Translations under genes and position numbers: made by a program
Origin: Pseudomonadota bacterium
GTDB lineage: Bacteria > Pseudomonadota > Gammaproteobacteria > Pseudomonadales > Moraxellaceae
Direction: 5' to 3'
Assembly (NCBI GenBank): GCA_021804355.1
Contig: JAJZHP010000010.1
Location: 1 to 39,017, forward strand
DNA: 39,017 bases
In this document: positions 35,665 to 39,017 of the stretch, piece after piece
Layout: each line of letters begins with the position of its first letter
How positions within the stretch are numbered: position 1 is the stretch's first letter
Notes under the pieces: generated by a model
Seen by the model: the letters and a program-made list of their open reading frames with translations, nothing else
Database searches by the model: none
Told to the model about the DNA's origin: nothing

Positions 35665-36846
35665 TCAGCTGAGGGCCTTACGAATCCGGCCCAAAGCATC
35701 TTCCAGAATGCTGTTAGCCGTTGCGTAAGAGATACGCATATGTCCTTCCAGACCAAATGCAGAGCCAGGGACAACGGCAACGCCAACGCTATTTAGCAAA
35801 TGTTCCGAGAACTCCAGATCATTGTTCAGTCCCAGCTGATCAATGGCTCCCTGAACATGGGCAAATGCATAGAAGGCACCATCAGCCGGCGAGCATGTAA
35901 TGCCCGGAATGGCATTCAGTCCAGCCACAACCAGATCATGACGTTCCTTAAAGGCCTTAACCATAGGTAACAACACATCCTGGGGGCCATTAAGGGCTGC
36001 TTCTGCAGCTACCTGGGAGATGGAAGCCGGGTTGGACGTCGATTGTGACTGTACATTCTTCATGGCATTGATGAGCGACTTCGGACCTGCAGCGTAACCA
36101 ATTCGCCATCCCGTCATGGCGTAGGCTTTGGATACGCCATTAAGCACCATCGTGCGATCGTAGAGATCAGGAGCCACCGTCACGATATTATCAAATTTCT
36201 CAGCCGTCCAGATGATGTGTTCATACATGTCATCACTGGCAATTAAGACCTGCGGATGACGACGTAGCACCTCAGCCAGAGCCAGCAGTTCACTGCGACT
36301 ATAGACCATACCGGTAGGATTGGATGGAGAATTTAAAACCAGTAAACGTGTACGCGGGGTGATGGCCGCTTCAAGCTGGGCCGGTGTGATTTTGTAGTTT
36401 TGCGATTGAGGGCACTCCACACAAACCGGACGACCCTCTGCAATCAGTACCATATCGGGATAAGAGACCCAATAAGGAGCAGGGATGATCACTTCATCAC
36501 CTGCATTGAGCAGCGCTAGTGCCAGATTGAAAAAACTTTGCTTGCCACCCGAAGAGACCAGAATTTGTGCAGGTTCATAATTAAGACCTTGGTCACGCTT
36601 GAATTTAGCGATAATGGCTTTTTTTAGACCAGGTGTTCCATCCACGGCGGTATATTTAGTAAAACCCGCATCAATCGCACCAATAGCTGCCTGCTTGATA
36701 TGCTGCGGCGTATCAAAATCAGGTTCGCCCGCTCCGAGCCCAATGATGTCGCGACCGGCAGCTTTTAACTCAGCAGCTCGGTTAGAAACAGCCAGGGTCG
36801 GGGAGGGTTTGATAGAAAGTACGCGGTCTGACAGCTTGATATCCAC
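35665..36846 (-). CDS. aspC: Aspartate aminotransferase (class I, Ib-type)
   Basis: A PLP enzyme of 393 residues interconverting aspartate and oxaloacetate with glutamate and 2-oxoglutarate. It shows GAGEPDFDTP, SSGGKQSFFN, NSPSNPTG and the PLP-lysine segment NGVSKAYAMTGWRIGY. These are typical of the Ib subgroup (as in Rhizobium or Thermus), which sometimes also takes prephenate or aromatic substrates; specificity cannot be read here. The start is GTG: GAGG lies eight bases upstream and the protein begins MDIKLSDRV, as in relatives. It is divergent from uvrB. Confidence 0.93.
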   Translation of the reverse strand: MDIKLSDRVLSIKPSPTLAVSNRAAELKAAGRDIIGLGAGEPDFDTPQHIKQAAIGAIDAGFTKYTAVDGTPGLKKAIIAKFKRDQGLNYEPAQILVSSGGKQSFFNLALALLNAGDEVIIPAPYWVSYPDMVLIAEGRPVCVECPQSQNYKITPAQLEAAITPRTRLLVLNSPSNPTGMVYSRSELLALAEVLRRHPQVLIASDDMYEHIIWTAEKFDNIVTVAPDLYDRTMVLNGVSKAYAMTGWRIGYAAGPKSLINAMKNVQSQSTSNPASISQVAAEAALNGPQDVLLPMVKAFKERHDLVVAGLNAIPGITCSPADGAFYAFAHVQGAIDQLGLNNDLEFSEHLLNSVGVAVVPGSAFGLEGHMRISYATANSILEDALGRIRKALS

Positions 36847-36914
36847 GGATGCTACCTCAGATGGGTGAAAATAACGTTGTATGATACCGGATCAGGCCCC
36901 CGTCTGAAACAACT

Positions 36915-36938
36915 TTGCACGCTTAAGGCTGTGTGCAA
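36915..36938. repeat. Inverted repeat in the aspC-uvrB intergenic region
   Basis: TTGCAC (36915-36920) pairs with GTGCAA (36933-36938) over 12 bases, with a CTTAAG palindrome inside. It may be an operator for either divergent gene. It does not match the LexA box. Confidence 0.35.
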
Positions 36939-36986
36939 TGAGAAAGCTGGAAGATTAGAAAGACTGATGAGCTTTAGGTTAACAAC

Positions 36987-38978
36987 ATGAGTGATTATTT
37001 TCAGTTACATAGCTCCTACGCGCCGGCAGGGGACCAACCGCAGGCTATCGAACGTCTCGTTCAGGGTATTGAGGATGGCTATAGCCATCAAACTTTATTG
37101 GGGGTCACCGGATCGGGCAAAACTTTTACGATGGCCAATGTTATCGCCAGATTACAACGACCTACGCTGGTAATGGCGCATAATAAAACCCTGGCAGCTC
37201 AGCTCTACGGAGAGTTCAAGGATTTCTTTCCGCACAATGCCGTCGAGTACTTCGTTTCTTATTACGACTATTACCAGCCTGAGGCGTATGTGCCCTCCTC
37301 GGACACTTACATCGAGAAAGATGCAGCCATCAATGAACATATTGAGCAGATGCGTCTATCGGCCACCAAAGCGCTGCTGGAACGCAAAGATGCCATTATC
37401 GTTGCTACGGTATCTGCTATTTATGGTTTGGGGGATCCTGATGCCTATTTGAAGATGTTGCTTCATATCTCACGGGGTGAGCACGTCGATCACCGGGCTA
37501 TTCTTCGTCGTCTGGCGGAAATGCAATACACACGTAACGATATCGATCTGGGACGAGGATGCTACCGTGTACGCGGTGATGTGATTGATGTCTATCCGGC
37601 AGATTCAGATCACGATGCTGTGCGTATTGAACTTTTTGATGACGAAGTCGAGGCCATTCGATGGTTTGACCCCTTAACAGGTCAAATATTGCGTCAGACA
37701 CCACGGGTTACGCTTTATCCCAAGTCGCATTATGTAACCCCAGCCGAACGCATACATGCCGCCATTCCTCAGATTCAGGCAGAATTGCTGCAAAGGCTGA
37801 GTTACTTTCGTGAAGCAGGCAAACTTGTTGAAGAGCAACGGCTAGATCAGCGCACACGTTTTGATATCGAGATGTTGCAACAATTAGGCTATTGCAACGG
37901 CATTGAGAATTATTCCCGCTATTTATCAGGACGCCAACCTGGAGAACCGCCACCTACCTTGTTTGATTATATTCCACCTGACGCTCTGCTCCTGGTGGAT
38001 GAATCCCATGTCACGATTCCTCAAATTGGCGCGATGTATAAAGGCGACCGTTCACGCAAAGAGAATTTAGTGGAATACGGCTTCCGGCTACCTTCGGCCC
38101 TGGATAACCGTCCTATGCGTTTTGAAGAATGGGAAAAAATTGCACCGCAGTGTATTTTTGTGTCGGCCACCCCAGGAGATTATGAGTTTAAGCATGCTGG
38201 GCAGACCGTCGAACAGGTGGTACGCCCGACAGGTCTGCTGGATCCCCAGGTTGAGGTTCGGCCTGCTATCGCCCAGATAGAAGACTTATTATCTGAAGCC
38301 CGAAAGCGTATAGCTGTCGGGGAGCGTGTTCTGGTCACGACCTTAACTAAGCGTCTGGCTGAGGATCTCACCGAGTTTTTAAACGAGCAGCGCATTCGCG
38401 TCAGATACTTGCACTCAGATATTGATACCGTCGAGCGAGTTGAGATTATCCGGGATTTGCGGCTCGGTGTTTTTGATGTCTTGGTGGGTATTAATCTTCT
38501 GCGCGAAGGCTTGGATATGCCTGAAGTATCTCTGGTTGCCATCCTTGATGCAGACAAGGAGGGTTTCCTGCGATCTGAACGCTCTCTGGTACAGACCATA
38601 GGCCGGGCGGCAAGACATCTTAATGGCCGTGCCATTCTTTATGCAGACCGCATAACAGGCTCCATGGAGAGGGCCATGGCAGAGACGGAAAGGCGTCGTC
38701 TGCGCCAACATGCTTTTAATGAATTACATGGGATTACCCCACGCGGCGTAGTAAGGCCGGTAGCTGACATCATGGAAGGCGCCCATGCTGCTCCTGAAGT
38801 ACTACGTAAGCCTATGCAACCCCATCGTGAGATGACGGACCCTGCTGCTGTCATACGACAAATACGTGAGTTAGAACGGGCTATGCAGGAAAAAGCACGA
38901 CAACTTGAATTTGAAGAGGCCGCCCGTTTGCGTGACACCATCCAAAACCTGCGTGATCAGCTGCTTAAATCGGGCTAA
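36987..38978 (+). CDS. uvrB: Excinuclease ABC subunit B (UvrB)
   Basis: UvrB is the damage-verifying helicase-like subunit of nucleotide excision repair. The 663-residue protein has Walker [14 protein letters not shown] near residue 40 and the DNA-inserting beta-hairpin [12 protein letters not shown] near residue 95. It also has the DEXX-like [14 protein letters not shown], the helicase motif [11 protein letters not shown] and [10 protein letters not shown]-terminal UVR domain (binding UvrC/UvrA) ends it. AGGT lies eight bases before the ATG. No LexA operator was found upstream, so SOS control is not supported here. About 40 bases after the stop remain in the window, with no assignable gene. 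Confidence 0.97.
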   Translation: MSDYFQLHSSYAPAGDQPQAIERLVQGIEDGYSHQTLLGVTGSGKTFTMANVIARLQRPTLVMAHNKTLAAQLYGEFKDFFPHNAVEYFVSYYDYYQPEAYVPSSDTYIEKDAAINEHIEQMRLSATKALLERKDAIIVATVSAIYGLGDPDAYLKMLLHISRGEHVDHRAILRRLAEMQYTRNDIDLGRGCYRVRGDVIDVYPADSDHDAVRIELFDDEVEAIRWFDPLTGQILRQTPRVTLYPKSHYVTPAERIHAAIPQIQAELLQRLSYFREAGKLVEEQRLDQRTRFDIEMLQQLGYCNGIENYSRYLSGRQPGEPPPTLFDYIPPDALLLVDESHVTIPQIGAMYKGDRSRKENLVEYGFRLPSALDNRPMRFEEWEKIAPQCIFVSATPGDYEFKHAGQTVEQVVRPTGLLDPQVEVRPAIAQIEDLLSEARKRIAVGERVLVTTLTKRLAEDLTEFLNEQRIRVRYLHSDIDTVERVEIIRDLRLGVFDVLVGINLLREGLDMPEVSLVAILDADKEGFLRSERSLVQTIGRAARHLNGRAILYADRITGSMERAMAETERRRLRQHAFNELHGITPRGVVRPVADIMEGAHAAPEVLRKPMQPHREMTDPAAVIRQIRELERAMQEKARQLEFEEAARLRDTIQNLRDQLLKSG

Positions 38979-39017
38979 ACAGGTTAATAGTCTAAAAATG
39001 AAGCTAGCCCATGGCAG

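Noticed and set aside
36847-36986. LexA (SOS) box upstream of uvrB
   Set aside because: No CTGT-N8-ACAG match was found; the nearest, CTGT at about 36930, lacks the second half.
38998-39017. Possible start of the next gene after uvrB (ATG at 38998)
   Set aside because: Only six codons are visible, without a convincing ribosome-binding site.
1-39017. tRNA genes, CRISPR arrays, prophage or intact transposases
   Set aside because: No cloverleaf-like segment, regularly spaced repeat or full-length mobile gene was recognised in any intergenic region.

Overview
The window is a stretch of ordinary bacterial chromosome, densely coding, with about 25 protein genes and no gene-free gap over 300 bases. 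It most likely comes from a gammaproteobacterium. The clearest sign is the run pheA - hisC - fused tyrA/aroA - cmk - rpsA - ihfB, which I recognise from memory as the Pseudomonas-type aromatic supra-operon with its tyrA-aroA fusion. I cannot name a genus.

Layout. (1) Positions 1-8250 (+): aromatic amino acid and shikimate genes, then cytidylate kinase, ribosomal protein S1, IHF beta, LapA and PyrF. Many junctions overlap by 1-4 bases. (2) 8296-9996 (+): a neutral-ceramidase-like protein with its active-site motifs but no signal peptide. (3) 9993-14165: a surface-protein locus. A lipoprotein gene (-) diverges from a DUF6502-like, HTH-containing gene that is translationally coupled to a lipoprotein built of about seven DUF5666-like repeats. 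A perfect palindrome sits between the two divergent promoters. (4) 14239-15980 (+): ttcA and a leucine-carboxyl-methyltransferase-like gene whose stop codon lies in the end of a decayed IS200/IS605 (tnpB) relic. (5) 16164-18455 (+): a P1B-type metal ATPase with a TPC motif and a C-terminal hemerythrin-like domain (P1B-5 class, probably iron/nickel export). (6) 18564-26388: the glyoxylate shunt (aceA, glcB) around a LysR regulator, followed by a GMC alcohol dehydrogenase and an aldehyde dehydrogenase. Together these read as an alcohol -> aldehyde -> acid -> acetyl-CoA -> C4 module. (7) 26487-32460 (-): a tight four-gene operon alternating asparagine-synthetase-like amidotransferases with glycosyltransferases (asnB-GT4-asnB-GT9), probably for surface polysaccharide or LPS core. 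(8) 32563-38978: an ABC1/UbiB-like kinase (-), class I fumarase (+), aspartate aminotransferase (-) and uvrB (+).

The most unusual points are the divergent lipoprotein/DUF6502/DUF5666 locus with its operator-like palindrome, the hemerythrin-tailed ATPase next to the tnpB scar, the paired amidotransferase/glycosyltransferase operon, the signal-less ceramidase homologue and the acidic tail on IHF beta. No CRISPR array, tRNA, rRNA, prophage or intact transposase was seen. All family names come from reading motifs, not from a database search.
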